Assembly (NCBI RefSeq): GCF_006716865.1
Contig: NZ_VFPT01000001.1
Location: 801,001 to 865,000 of the forward strand
Source: Roseinatronobacter monicus
GTDB taxonomy: Bacteria > Pseudomonadota > Alphaproteobacteria > Rhodobacterales > Rhodobacteraceae
Direction of reading: 5' to 3'
DNA length: 64,000 nucleotides
The notes under the pieces are model-generated. The model saw only the letters and a program-made list of their open reading frames with translations, had not been told where the DNA came from and made no database searches. Both the position numbers and the translations under genes were made by a program. Within the stretch, counting starts at the first letter, position 1. Each line of letters opens with the position of its first letter. Positions 10,005-18,456 of the stretch are shown piece by piece.

Positions 10005-10749
10005 TCATCTGTTCGATCTGACAGGGCGCAAGGCGCTGGTGACGGGCGGCAATTCCGGTATCGGGCTGGCGATGGCGCGCGCCTTGGCCTTGCAGGGGGC
10101 CAGCCTGCATCTGGCCGCGCGCGACAGTGCCAAGCTGGATGTGGCCTGCCAGGAGCTTGCGCAAGATGGGTTAAACGCACGCGCCCACCCCACCGACCTG
10201 ACCGATCCGGCGGCGCTGGAAAGCCTTGCGAAAGCCACGGGCGGTGTGGATATTCTGGTCAATGCGGCTGGCGTCAATCTGCGCCAACCCTATGCCGAAG
10301 TCACGGCCGAGGCGTTTGATCTGCATATGGCGCTGCATCTGCGTGCGCCGTTTTTGCTGGTGCAACATCTCGCACCGGGGATGGCCGCGCGGGGTTGGGG
10401 GCGGGTGCTGAACCTCGCCTCTCTGCAATCAAGCCGGGCTTTTCCGAATTCGGCCCCATATGGCGCGGCCAAGGGGGGTATTGTGCAACTGACCCGTGCT
10501 CTGGCGCAGGAATTCTCGGGGCAAGGGATCACCTGCAATGCCATCGCGCCGGGGTTCTTTCCAACGCCACTGACCGCGCCCGTATTCAATGACCCGGAAC
10601 TGGCCGCTGCCAATGCCGCGCGCACCGCGATCGGGCGCAACGGCGCGCTGGAAGATTTGCATGGGGCGACTGTGTTCCTGTGCTCGGACGCGGCGGGTTA
10701 TATTACTGGCCAAACCCTGTTCGTTGATGGCGGATTTACCGCGAAATGA
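9991..10749 (+). CDS. Short-chain dehydrogenase/reductase, possible DHPS 2-dehydrogenase (HpsO/HpsP role)
   Basis: A classical SDR of 252 residues. The cofactor glycine motif is TGGNSGIG (about 18-25), the NAAG motif starts at N91, and the catalytic triad is S144, Y157 and K161 (YGAAK). The C-terminal VDGG motif is present. It overlaps the aminotransferase by 14 bp and the following alcohol dehydrogenase shares its stop, so the three are tightly co-translated. DHPS degradation uses two extra dehydrogenases (HpsO and HpsP) to interconvert the C2 stereoisomers through the 2-keto compound. This SDR and the next gene may fill those roles, or reduce the keto product of the aminotransferase. Confidence 0.85.
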   Translation: MGALDHLFDLTGRKALVTGGNSGIGLAMARALALQGASLHLAARDSAKLDVACQELAQDGLNARAHPTDLTDPAALESLAKATGGVDILVNAAGVNLRQPYAEVTAEAFDLHMALHLRAPFLLVQHLAPGMAARGWGRVLNLASLQSSRAFPNSAPYGAAKGGIVQLTRALAQEFSGQGITCNAIAPGFFPTPLTAPVFNDPELAAANAARTAIGRNGALEDLHGATVFLCSDAAGYITGQTLFVDGGFTAK

Positions 10750-10757
10750 GGGATACC

Positions 10758-11756
10758 ATGCGCGCGCTTGTCTATACTGGCCCCAACCAGATGATCGTCA
10801 CCGACCAGCACCGCCCCGAACCGGGGGTGGGCGAGATGCTGGTGGCCGTCCATGCCGTGGGGATTTGCGGGTCGGACATGCACGCTTATCACGGCCATGA
10901 CGACCGCCGCCCCGCGCCGCTGGTGCTGGGGCATGAGGCAGCGGGGTTGGTCGCATCCGGCCCGCGCAAGGGCGCGCGCGTGGCGATCAACCCGCTGGTG
11001 GTGGACCCGGACTGCCCTGCCGCTTTGGCCGGACGCCCGCATCTGTCACCGACCCGCGCGATTATTTCCATGCCGCCACGCCCCGGTGCGTTTGCGCAAT
11101 TTGTCACCATCCCCGAACGCAACCTGTTGCCAGTGCCCGACAGCCTGAGCCTGCGGGATGCCGCGCTGAGTGAGCCTGTCGCTGTGTCGTGGCACGCGAT
11201 GCGCATCGGGTTGGAACGGCTGGGCCTGCCGCACCCCCGCGTGCTGGTGCAAGGCGGCGGGGCCATCGGTGTGGCGGCCGCGCTGATTGCGCGCCATTTG
11301 GGGGCAGGCAGCATCCATCTGGCCGAACCCCATGCCGGACGGCGTGCCATGCTGGCAAGCGAGGCGGGGATCGAAACCTTTGACCCCACCACCCACGACC
11401 CCGGCGAAAGTGCCTTTGACCTGATTATTGACGCTGTGGGCGCAGTTGCCACGCGGCAGGCCGCCTCGCGGTTGGTGCGCCCCGGTGGTGTGATCGTGCA
11501 TGTGGGTCTGCTTCCGGGGCAGGAAGGGTATGACATCCGCCGGATCACGCTTCAGGAAATCACCATCACCGGCAGCTATTGCTACACGCCCGACGATTTC
11601 CAAGCCGCGCTGAATGCCTTGGCGCAAGGGGCGCTGGGCCAACTTGCCTGGGTTGAGGCGCGCCCGCTAGAGGCAGGGCCACAAGCCTTTGCCGATCTGG
11701 ATTCAGGTCAGGTCAATGCGGCCAAGATCGTGTTGGAGGTGGCGCAGGCGGGATAA
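10758..11756 (+). CDS. Zinc-type medium-chain alcohol dehydrogenase, possible DHPS/keto-sulfonate dehydrogenase
   Basis: An MDR-superfamily enzyme of about 332 residues. Zinc-site features are VGICGSDMHAYHG and GHEAAG, and the Rossmann loop reads GGGAIGVAAALIARHLGA. The usual structural-zinc Cys cluster seems absent: only DPDCPAAL lies in that region. The ATG at 10758 is preferred because GAGG precedes it; an alternative ATG at 10746 overlaps the SDR stop. It is the last gene of the hpsN operon. With the SDR it could interconvert DHPS enantiomers through the C2 ketone. Substrate is inferred from context only. Confidence 0.85.
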   Translation: MRALVYTGPNQMIVTDQHRPEPGVGEMLVAVHAVGICGSDMHAYHGHDDRRPAPLVLGHEAAGLVASGPRKGARVAINPLVVDPDCPAALAGRPHLSPTRAIISMPPRPGAFAQFVTIPERNLLPVPDSLSLRDAALSEPVAVSWHAMRIGLERLGLPHPRVLVQGGGAIGVAAALIARHLGAGSIHLAEPHAGRRAMLASEAGIETFDPTTHDPGESAFDLIIDAVGAVATRQAASRLVRPGGVIVHVGLLPGQEGYDIRRITLQEITITGSYCYTPDDFQAALNALAQGALGQLAWVEARPLEAGPQAFADLDSGQVNAAKIVLEVAQAG

Positions 11757-11824
11757 CCGGGCCGCGCGGGTATGGTGGAGATGCGGGGCGGCACATGTGC
11801 CACATCGCTTCTGAATATGGCGGA

Positions 11825-12406
11825 TCAGCTCTCGTCCCACGGAATCACCTTCAGGTCCGGCCACCGGCTGCACCATTTTGCAACCTTGGCCTCGAATATC
11901 TCGCGTGTGATGAGCCGCTTGTTCGCTCTGACAACGCCGTCAAACAGGTCAGACAACCCATATGTTGCGCAAAGTTCCGTGCCTTGCCCCGTCGGGCGAA
12001 GGCCAACGGTTGTCGCGGTCGTGGGAAAGGTGCCAATTGCGTCCAAGGCGGATTGATAAGGCGGGATCGGAAAGCCAAACTTTGCCTCATACCAAAGGTG
12101 AACCCGCGCTTCGTTCTTCACGTCAATCCACACGGGAAGCGCTGCAAAGAGGTGCCGAATACGCTGCGCATGCCGCTGCTCGGTGTGTTCCGACAGATCG
12201 CTTGGATCGAAATACACAAGATCCAGATCGGAAATGCCATGCTCCACAGGCAGGCCGAACCGCTTATTCCACACGGTCTGCGCCAAACAGCCTGCCACCA
12301 GCCAGCAATCTGGCAACTCCAGAGCGCCCCATGCATTCCAGACCGCGTGGATGGATGGGTTACGCAGAACAGATGCTTCGAATAGGGGCGTATCGGATGT
12401 TTGCAT
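11825..12406 (-). CDS. Nucleotidyltransferase-like protein (DUF925/COG3575 type)
   Basis: The 193-residue protein resembles the nucleotidyltransferase-fold family with the core GHEISDLDLVYFDPSDLSE-like segment; here HGISDLDLVYFD carries the paired acidic residues. WLVAGCLAQTVWN at the N-terminal side corresponds to the strand and helix that precede them. Family function is unknown. It is on the minus strand between the two halves of the sulfonate block and converges with the alcohol dehydrogenase, so it is probably an unrelated passenger. Confidence 0.75.
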   Translation of the reverse strand: MQTSDTPLFEASVLRNPSIHAVWNAWGALELPDCWLVAGCLAQTVWNKRFGLPVEHGISDLDLVYFDPSDLSEHTEQRHAQRIRHLFAALPVWIDVKNEARVHLWYEAKFGFPIPPYQSALDAIGTFPTTATTVGLRPTGQGTELCATYGLSDLFDGVVRANKRLITREIFEAKVAKWCSRWPDLKVIPWDES

Positions 12407-12521
12407 GTAATTCTATCGCTCTGATCCGGCTTTGCCTGACGGCAATGCAGTGTCACCGTTATAGCAGCGGCATTGGGCGCACGGTCGTCACCTGACAATC
12501 TTGCAAGGACAGGCGGACCAG

Positions 12522-13283
12522 TCACACCTCGGTGTGATAATACAGGCTGGCGGTGTTGACCCAAGACAGGCGCAATTCCAACGGTGTGCCGCTGTAATCC
12601 AGTGCAACTCGGTGAACATGCAGCAACGGGGCGTTGTCGTGCAAAGCCAATTCGGTCGCGCAGGTGCCAGTTGCGCTGGCCGCCGTAATCTGTTCGCGCG
12701 CGCGGTGGACTGTGGCCCCGTAATCTGTCTGGTAAAGCTGATACAATGTGTTCGGCAGCAGTTCGGGCGTGCGTTCCAGCGCCCCGAAGCGCGCCGCGTC
12801 CAGCACGATATGCTCAAATATAATCGGTGTGCCATCAACTTCGCGCACGCGGGTGATGCAGACCACATCCGCGCCCGGTTTTAGCCCCAGCGCTGCGGCT
12901 TCGGGTGACGATGCAGCCCTGCGCATCCGCGACAAGACGCGGCTTTCGGGGTGCAGCGTGCTGCCATCGGGTCTGCGCAGGTTGAAGAAGCGAAACAGAA
13001 CGGCATCGCTGTCATGGCTGGCAACGACTGTGCCTTTGCCCTGACGGCGCACAACAACCCCCTCGGCGGCCATATCCAGCAGCGCTTTGCGCAATGTGCC
13101 CACTGCGACGCCGTAATCTTCGGCCAGTCGCGTTTCGGGTGGCAGATAGGTCCCGGGCGACCATTCGCCTGCCTTGATGCGTGCCATTAGAAGGTCGCGC
13201 AACTGTCTGTGAAGCGGCATGGAGACAGGACGCAGGGGCGTTTGAGGAGTGTTCATTTGCTTTCCGTCTGTTGGTGATTGCAT
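12522..13283 (-). CDS. GntR/HutC-family regulator with UTRA domain
   Basis: An N-terminal winged helix (PLHRQLRDLLMARIKAGEWSP, then LAEDYGVAVGTLRKAL) is followed by a UTRA ligand-binding domain from about residue 90 (FRFFNLRRPDGSTL) to the end. The start is uncertain: the ATG at 13283 has GGAG at good spacing, and others lie at 13295 and 13256. It is divergent from the comC-suyAB genes. A perfect palindrome at 13314-13329 lies between them, so it likely represses sulfolactate degradation until a pathway intermediate appears. The intermediate is not known. Confidence 0.88.
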   Translation of the reverse strand: MQSPTDGKQMNTPQTPLRPVSMPLHRQLRDLLMARIKAGEWSPGTYLPPETRLAEDYGVAVGTLRKALLDMAAEGVVVRRQGKGTVVASHDSDAVLFRFFNLRRPDGSTLHPESRVLSRMRRAASSPEAAALGLKPGADVVCITRVREVDGTPIIFEHIVLDAARFGALERTPELLPNTLYQLYQTDYGATVHRAREQITAASATGTCATELALHDNAPLLHVHRVALDYSGTPLELRLSWVNTASLYYHTEV

Positions 13284-13313
13284 CAATATCTCCATTGACT
13301 TTACTATAACATT

Positions 13314-13329
13314 AAAACTATATAGTTTT
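13314..13329. promoter_or_regulatory. Perfect 16-bp palindrome, probable GntR operator
   Basis: AAAACTATATAGTTTT is a perfect palindrome between the divergent gntR and comC-suyAB genes. ACTATAACAT just beside it could provide a -10 element. Palindromes with an AT-rich centre are typical of HutC-subfamily sites. Confidence 0.6.
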
Positions 13330-13367
13330 CAAGCAGCATGAAGATACTCGAAGACAGGACCGCCCAG

Positions 13368-14366
13368 ATGGATACAGTCCAGATTACACCGGAAGATGCA
13401 ACAGCGCTGGTTATTGCTGCATTCTCCGCCGCCGGTATGCCCGAAGATCTTGCGCGCCCTGCGGCACAGGCTTTGGTTCTGGCCGAGCAGGAGGCGCTGC
13501 CTTCGCATGGGTTGGCGCGGGTGCCGTTCTATGCCGCACAAATGCGCACCGGCAAGGTTCAGGCGCAGGCCGAACCCAGCGTGACACGCGACGGGGCCGT
13601 CATCCGGGTTGATGCGCATTACGGGCTGGCCTTTGCCGCGATTGAGGCGGGCGCACAAGCGGCGCGCGACGTGGCCAAAGAACTGGGTGTCGCGGTCGTT
13701 TCGCTCACCCATTCGCATCATTTCGGTGTCGCGGGGCAAGCGGTCGAGCCTTTTGCCCGCGAAGGGATGATCGCCATGGCACTGGCCAACGCCCCTGCGG
13801 CGATGGCCCCATGGGGCGGCAATCGCGCGCTTTATGGCACCAACCCCATCGCCTTTGCTGCGCCCCGCGCAAGTGGTGCGCCACTGGTGATTGACCTGTC
13901 GCTCAGCCATGTGGCGCGCGGCAAGGTAATGCTGGCGCAAAAGGCAGGCACGCCCATTCCCGAAGGCTGGGCGATAGACGCCCACGGCAACCCCACGACC
14001 GACGCCGATGCCGCAATGGCGGGCACAATGGTGCCCTCTGGCGGGGCCAAGGGCGCGGCGCTTGCGCTGATGGTGGAATTGCTGACGGCTGGATTGGCGG
14101 GCGCGAATTTCGCCTATCAGGCCAGCTCGCTGTTCGATGACAAGGGGCCTGCGCCCGATCTGGCGCATTTCATCCTTGTGCTGGACCCGGCCCGCTTTGC
14201 CCCCGGCTTCACTGACCGGGCCGAAGCGATGTTCGCCGCCATCGAGGCGCAGGACGGCGCGCGCCTGCCCGGTGCGCGGCGCATGAGTGAACGCGCGGCG
14301 CGCGAAAACGTAATCGAGATGTCCCGGCAACTGCACGACACGCTGACGGCGCTTGCCCAAGGCTAA
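13368..14366 (+). CDS. comC: Ldh2-family dehydrogenase, probable (R)-sulfolactate dehydrogenase ComC
   Basis: The product is a type 2 malate/L-lactate/sulfolactate dehydrogenase of about 332 residues, the family that includes ComC. Family marks are ALPSHGLARVPFY, containing the catalytic His, SHHFGVAGQAVE, and GGNRALYGTNPIAFAAPR for cofactor binding. ComC interconverts (R)-sulfolactate and sulfopyruvate. The start at 13368 (MDTVQITPEDA) is chosen over 13338 because AGGACC precedes it. It sits directly before suyAB. In known pathways ComC pairs with SlcC to convert (S)- to (R)-sulfolactate, but no SlcC was recognised here. A malate-type role cannot be excluded from sequence alone. Confidence 0.8.
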   Translation: MDTVQITPEDATALVIAAFSAAGMPEDLARPAAQALVLAEQEALPSHGLARVPFYAAQMRTGKVQAQAEPSVTRDGAVIRVDAHYGLAFAAIEAGAQAARDVAKELGVAVVSLTHSHHFGVAGQAVEPFAREGMIAMALANAPAAMAPWGGNRALYGTNPIAFAAPRASGAPLVIDLSLSHVARGKVMLAQKAGTPIPEGWAIDAHGNPTTDADAAMAGTMVPSGGAKGAALALMVELLTAGLAGANFAYQASSLFDDKGPAPDLAHFILVLDPARFAPGFTDRAEAMFAAIEAQDGARLPGARRMSERAARENVIEMSRQLHDTLTALAQG

Positions 14367-14400
14367 TATCTGACACTCACAATCAAGGAGAGAGAGGACC

Positions 14401-14697
14401 ATGATCGCTAATTCCCATCCACAACTGCTTGTCCACGACAAGGCTGACAATGTCGGCGTCGTCGTGGTCGAAGGTCTGACTGCTGGCACGGACATGCTGT
14501 GTGTCTGCACCGAGGACAATTCCGATTTCCACCTGACCGCGAAAGCTGACATTCCCATCGGTCACAAGGTTGCTCTGGTCGAGCTTAAGGAAGGCGACAC
14601 CATCATCAAATATGGCGAAGACATCGGCAAGATGGTCGGGTCGGCAGAAGTCGGCGGCCATGTTCACACCCATAATCTGAAAACCAAGCGCTGGTAA
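14401..14697 (+). CDS. suyA: (R)-sulfolactate sulfo-lyase, alpha subunit SuyA
   Basis: A 98-residue SAF-domain protein (UxaA N-terminal type) forming the small subunit of sulfolactate sulfo-lyase, which splits (R)-3-sulfolactate into pyruvate and sulfite. Typical features are the opening [18 protein letters not shown] and the metal-site ending [14 protein letters not shown]. Altronate dehydratase has the same two domains, but these are fused as one polypeptide in UxaA. Here they are separate ORFs, as in SuyAB. A ribosome site GGAGAGAGGACC precedes the ATG. suyB follows 11 bp later. Confidence 0.93.
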   Translation: MIANSHPQLLVHDKADNVGVVVVEGLTAGTDMLCVCTEDNSDFHLTAKADIPIGHKVALVELKEGDTIIKYGEDIGKMVGSAEVGGHVHTHNLKTKRW

Positions 14698-14708
14698 GGG
14701 GGCAAATC

Positions 14709-15890
14709 ATGGCTTTTGATTTCACACAAGAAACAGTCAAGGCATGGCGCCGCGAGAATGGCCGCGTCGGCGTGCGCAATCACGTGCTGATCCTGCCTGT
14801 TGACGATATTTCCAACGCGGCGTGCGAAGCGGTGGCCAATAACGTCAAGGGCACGATGGCGATCCCACATGCCTATGGGCGTTTGCAGTTCGGTGAAGAT
14901 CTGGACCTGCATTTCCGCACCATCATCGGCACAGGGGCCAACCCCAATGTGGCCGCAGTGATCGTGATCGGGATTGAACCCGAATGGACCAAGATCATCG
15001 TCGATGGCATTGCCAAGACTGGCAAGCCGGTCGAAGGGTTCTGGATCGAGCAGAATGGTGATTTCGAGACCATTCGCCGCGCAAGCTGGAAGGCCAAGGA
15101 ATATGTCCATTGGGCGACCGAGCTGCAAAAAGAAGATTGCCCGCTAACCGATCTGTGGGTGTCGACGAAATGCGGCGAATCCGACACCACCACGGGCCTG
15201 TCATCCTGCCCGACTGTCGGCAATATGTATGACAAGCTGATCCCGCATGGTCTGTATGGCGTGTTCGGCGAAACCTCGGAGATTACGGGTGCCGAGCATA
15301 TCTGCGAAAAGCGTGCCGCCAGCCCCGAGGTGGGCGCGAAGTTCATGAAGACCTTCAAGGCCTATCAGGATGACGTGATTGAGCAGTTTAAAACTTCGGA
15401 CTTGTCCGACAGCCAGCCCACCAAGGGCAATATCCTTGGCGGTCTGACCACGATCGAAGAAAAGGCGTTGGGCAATCTGGAAAAGATCGGCCGCACCAGC
15501 ACCTATATCGACGTGCTGGAACCTGCCGAGGCCCCTGCCAAGGGCAATGGTCTGTATTACATGGACACCTCGTCGGCGGCGGCAGAATGCGTCACGCTGA
15601 TGGCGGCTGCGGGCTATGTCATCCACACTTTCCCGACAGGGCAAGGCAATGTGGTGGGCAACCCAATCGTGCCGGTCATCAAGATTTCGGGCAACCCGCG
15701 CACGCTGCGCACCATGTCCGAACATATTGATGTCGATGTTACAGGTGTTCTGCGCCGTGACATGACCATTGATCAGGCAGGCGACGCGCTGATCGAGATG
15801 GTCAAGCGCACGGCCAATGGCCGCGTGACCGCTGCCGAAGCGCTGGGACATCGGGAATTCTCGATGACGAAACTCTACCGCTCGGCCTGA
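14709..15890 (+). CDS. suyB: (R)-sulfolactate sulfo-lyase, beta subunit SuyB
   Basis: The 393-residue large subunit of sulfolactate sulfo-lyase belongs to the UxaA/GarD C-terminal family. It opens [18 protein letters not shown] and has conserved cysteines near [19 protein letters not shown], the likely metal site. [18 protein letters not shown] lies towards the end. It releases sulfite, which explains the exporter downstream. The gene is followed by a strong terminator. With suyA directly before it, the enzyme should be complete. Confidence 0.95.
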   Translation: MAFDFTQETVKAWRRENGRVGVRNHVLILPVDDISNAACEAVANNVKGTMAIPHAYGRLQFGEDLDLHFRTIIGTGANPNVAAVIVIGIEPEWTKIIVDGIAKTGKPVEGFWIEQNGDFETIRRASWKAKEYVHWATELQKEDCPLTDLWVSTKCGESDTTTGLSSCPTVGNMYDKLIPHGLYGVFGETSEITGAEHICEKRAASPEVGAKFMKTFKAYQDDVIEQFKTSDLSDSQPTKGNILGGLTTIEEKALGNLEKIGRTSTYIDVLEPAEAPAKGNGLYYMDTSSAAAECVTLMAAAGYVIHTFPTGQGNVVGNPIVPVIKISGNPRTLRTMSEHIDVDVTGVLRRDMTIDQAGDALIEMVKRTANGRVTAAEALGHREFSMTKLYRSA

Positions 15891-15906
15891 TCTGGCTGTG
15901 CTGTGA

Positions 15907-15934
15907 CAAGGGGCGGGCATTTGCCCGCCCCTTG
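15907..15934 (+). terminator. Strong hairpin after suyB
   Basis: CAAGGGGCGGGC and GCCCGCCCCTTG form a perfect 12-bp stem with an ATTT loop, then GCGTTTG. It lies between suyB and the exporter gene, so the exporter is either weakly read through or has its own promoter. Confidence 0.8.
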
Positions 15935-15954
15935 CGTTTGTCCAGGAGGTTTGG

Positions 15955-16965
15955 ATGTCCGCTCTGTCTCGTCTGCGCGCTTGGGGTGCGCCGCTCTTGC
16001 CCGGTGTCATGCTGTCGGCAACCATTGCGGCCGCTGCGGCCTTTCTGGGGGCGCATTATGGCGCACCGGTCATGCTGTTTGCGCTGCTGTTGGGCATGGC
16101 GTTCAACTTTCTGCACGAGGACGGACCTTGCCGCGCGGGCGTCGAGTTTTCTGCGAAGTTCATCTTGCGGCTGGGTGTGGGCCTGTTGGGTATACGCATT
16201 GCCTTTGATGATCTGGCGCAGATCGGGGTTCAGGGCGCGGGGCTTTTGATCGGGCTGATCGCGCTGACGATTGCGGCGGGTTTTCTTGCCGCCCCCCTGT
16301 TTCGCCGCCAGTGGCGCTTTGCCTTGCTGACAGGCGGGGCGGTGGCGATTTGCGGGGCATCTGCCGCGCTGGCGATTGCGGCGGTCATTCCCCATAACGA
16401 CAAGACCGAGCGCAACACCCTGTTCACTGTTATGGCGGTGACGGCACTGTCGACCATTGCGATGGTGGTCTATCCGCTGCTGTTTCAGGGGCTTGGTTTT
16501 AGCGAAGTGCAGCAGGGGTTTTTGATCGGGGCGACCATTCATGATGTGGCGCAAGTTGTGGGGGCCGGGTTTTCAGTCTCGGACACTGCGGGCGAGATGG
16601 CAACCATCACCAAGCTGTTTCGCGTGGCCATGCTGCCGGTGGTGCTGATCGCCATTGTGCTGGTGCTGCGGGTGGCAGGGCCGGGGGCAGGGCAGGGCAA
16701 AATTCCGCTTCTGCCGTGGTTTATGGTGCTGTTCCTCGCACTTGTGGCCTTAGGGAGCGCGGTTGATTTGCCGGGCGCACTGGTGGCGCAGGTCGACACG
16801 GTATCGCGCGCTTGTCTGATCACGGCGATTGCAGCACTTGGGGTCAAGACCTCGCTCAGGGCCTTGACGGCGGTGGGCGGCGGGCATCTGGCCATTGTCG
16901 TGATTGAAACTCTGGCGCTGTTGGCGCTGGCCTCAACGGCGCTGTATGCGTTTGCGATTCTATGA
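15955..16965 (+). CDS. YeiH-family inner-membrane exporter, probable sulfite/sulfate export
   Basis: A 336-residue membrane protein of the YeiH (conserved hypothetical 698) family with about ten hydrophobic helices. Family signatures are AKFILRLGVGLLGIRI, GGAVAICGASAALAI and GATIHDVAQVVGAG. YeiH-type carriers are repeatedly found beside sulfonate desulfonating enzymes and are thought to export sulfite or sulfate formed inside the cell. AGGAGG precedes the ATG. No sulfite dehydrogenase is present in the window, which raises the need for export. Function is inferred from context. Confidence 0.85.
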   Translation: MSALSRLRAWGAPLLPGVMLSATIAAAAAFLGAHYGAPVMLFALLLGMAFNFLHEDGPCRAGVEFSAKFILRLGVGLLGIRIAFDDLAQIGVQGAGLLIGLIALTIAAGFLAAPLFRRQWRFALLTGGAVAICGASAALAIAAVIPHNDKTERNTLFTVMAVTALSTIAMVVYPLLFQGLGFSEVQQGFLIGATIHDVAQVVGAGFSVSDTAGEMATITKLFRVAMLPVVLIAIVLVLRVAGPGAGQGKIPLLPWFMVLFLALVALGSAVDLPGALVAQVDTVSRACLITAIAALGVKTSLRALTAVGGGHLAIVVIETLALLALASTALYAFAIL

Positions 16966-17646
16966 CAGCGCGGGGTCAAGCGCCGATCTGCGCAAGACCC
17001 AGTGCCCAAGCGCGCCGCTCAATGCGGCCAGCAGCAGCACCGACCCCATTTGCCAGACCAGCACCATCAGGGCTGCATCCTGCATGTGAAAGAGCCGCAG
17101 CGCAAAATTCCCGATGGCGGCGGCGGCCAGCCCCCCTGCCGCAAGGCTCCAGTTCGGATAGAGCACGGCACCGCGGCGCAACATCAGCGCCATGACCAGT
17201 GCCGGCAATGACCCGATCAGCGCGATATAGAAAAAGCACGCCATATCCGGCGAAAGGGCCAGCCCCGCCGGGCCAGCATTCACCCAGTCGCGCAAGCATC
17301 CGACCCCAAGCGCGCTGATCCATGCGGCCCCCGGCAGCAATGGCAATATGCGCAGCCATAAGGGGCTTGCAGGTATGGTCAGGGCCAGTGCCGCCACTGC
17401 CGCGCAAAACCCTGTCGCAAGTGCGGCCCCCTGTTCCAGCATGAAGCGCGGATCGCGCAATTGATCGCTCAAATCTGGTCGCAGCCCGATTGCCCAGACC
17501 ATCGCGCTGGCAAAACCCAAGGCGACCAGCACCCAGCCAAAGGCCCGCCAGATCGGATGGGCCAGCAGCGCGACAGGGCGCAGATCTTGGCTGAGAGTGT
17601 CGATCAGTGCCGATGTCGTATGGCTGGCGTCGCGGGTATGTGTCAT
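16960..17646 (-). CDS. NrsF-like anti-sigma factor (DUF1109 membrane protein)
   Basis: A 228-residue protein with six predicted membrane helices and a short cytoplasmic N-terminus, the layout of DUF1109/NrsF proteins, which hold an ECF sigma factor at the membrane. Its ATG overlaps the stop of the sigma gene by 4 bp, showing strict co-translation. In Caulobacter the SigF-NrsF pair responds to heavy metals and oxidants through cysteines in NrsF. Here candidate sensing cysteines include those around GVGCLRDW and DMACFF. The trigger in this organism is not known. Confidence 0.85.
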   Translation of the reverse strand: MTHTRDASHTTSALIDTLSQDLRPVALLAHPIWRAFGWVLVALGFASAMVWAIGLRPDLSDQLRDPRFMLEQGAALATGFCAAVAALALTIPASPLWLRILPLLPGAAWISALGVGCLRDWVNAGPAGLALSPDMACFFYIALIGSLPALVMALMLRRGAVLYPNWSLAAGGLAAAAIGNFALRLFHMQDAALMVLVWQMGSVLLLAALSGALGHWVLRRSALDPALS

Positions 17647-18236
17647 CTCTTGTCCTCCGTCCAGAGCACGGCCTTCATCTTGCGTTTGGCGCGGTGCAGA
17701 GCGACCTTCAGGGCTGAGGGTGTGGACTTGCTGATCTGCGCGGCCTCGTCCAGTGACAATTCGCGCAGGCGCAGCAGATCAAAGGCCTGCCGCTCGGTCG
17801 GGGACAGGTCTTGCATGGCGCGGCGCACGGACAGCAGGTTGACCACATTCTGCGCGGTGTTGTCCGCGCGCATGTCCGAGAACGCCTCGGCGATATCGCT
17901 GGCGGCAAGATGCAGGGCTGTGCGCCGCATATAGCGCCGCCCGTGATCGGTGATGCGCGAGCGCGCGATGGTCACGATCCAAGGCAGGAAGGGGCGCGCG
18001 GGGTCCCAACTGGCGCGGGCCCGGTGCAGCGACAGCAGGATATCTTGGATAATATCCTCGACATCCTCTGCCGATAGCCACGGGGCGCGGTGGCGCACCA
18101 GCCCGCGCATGCGCAGCGCCACCTGATCCAGCAACAGCCGATACGCCTTTTGATCGCCAGCTTGTGTGGCACGCATCAGCACCTCCAGCGAGGGGGGCGG
18201 GACTGGCGGTGTCTTGCCGGATTGTGCAGGTTTCAT
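17643..18236 (-). CDS. ECF sigma factor, SigF-like
   Basis: A 197-residue sigma-70 family ECF factor. Region 2 reads RMRGLVRHRAPWLSAEDVEDI and then IIQDILLSLHRARASWDPARPFLPW, in part. Region 4 is MQDLSPTERQAFDLLRLREL with the HTH LSLDEAAQISKSTPSALKVAL. The longer N-terminus and the NrsF partner place it in the SigF-type group. A promoter matching SigF preference lies 29 bp upstream, which predicts autoregulation. The divergent FAD oxidoreductase operon may be part of the regulon. Confidence 0.92.
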   Translation of the reverse strand: MKPAQSGKTPPVPPPSLEVLMRATQAGDQKAYRLLLDQVALRMRGLVRHRAPWLSAEDVEDIIQDILLSLHRARASWDPARPFLPWIVTIARSRITDHGRRYMRRTALHLAASDIAEAFSDMRADNTAQNVVNLLSVRRAMQDLSPTERQAFDLLRLRELSLDEAAQISKSTPSALKVALHRAKRKMKAVLWTEDKR

Positions 18237-18264
18237 CGGATGCTCCGCTGGTGGCTACCTGTAT

Positions 18265-18290
18265 TACGCGCGCAGGTGCGGCGTGGTTAC
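18265..18290 (-). promoter_or_regulatory. SigF-type ECF promoter of the sigF-nrsF operon
   Basis: On the minus strand GTAACC (18290-18285) is followed after exactly 16 bases by CGTA (18268-18265). Caulobacter SigF promoters are GTAACC-N16-CGAA. The -10 lies 29 bp from the sigF start codon. This fits autoregulation. Confidence 0.6.
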
Positions 18291-18456
18291 ACGTGGCACG
18301 CGGCAATAGTTCCCGACACAGCTTCATCGGTCAATCATGTTTCGGCGAAGGGCGCGCGTCGATATGCCCGCCCCAATGTGTCGAATATTCGCGCGGGTTT
18401 CGTTTGAAAGCCTGTGGCGCTGCGTTACTTGCCGTTGAGGATTGAGGGGGTTTCAG

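Noticed and set aside
14401..15890. Altronate dehydratase UxaA
   Set aside because: UxaA is one polypeptide; here the SAF and large domains are separate genes next to ComC and a YeiH exporter, as for SuyAB.
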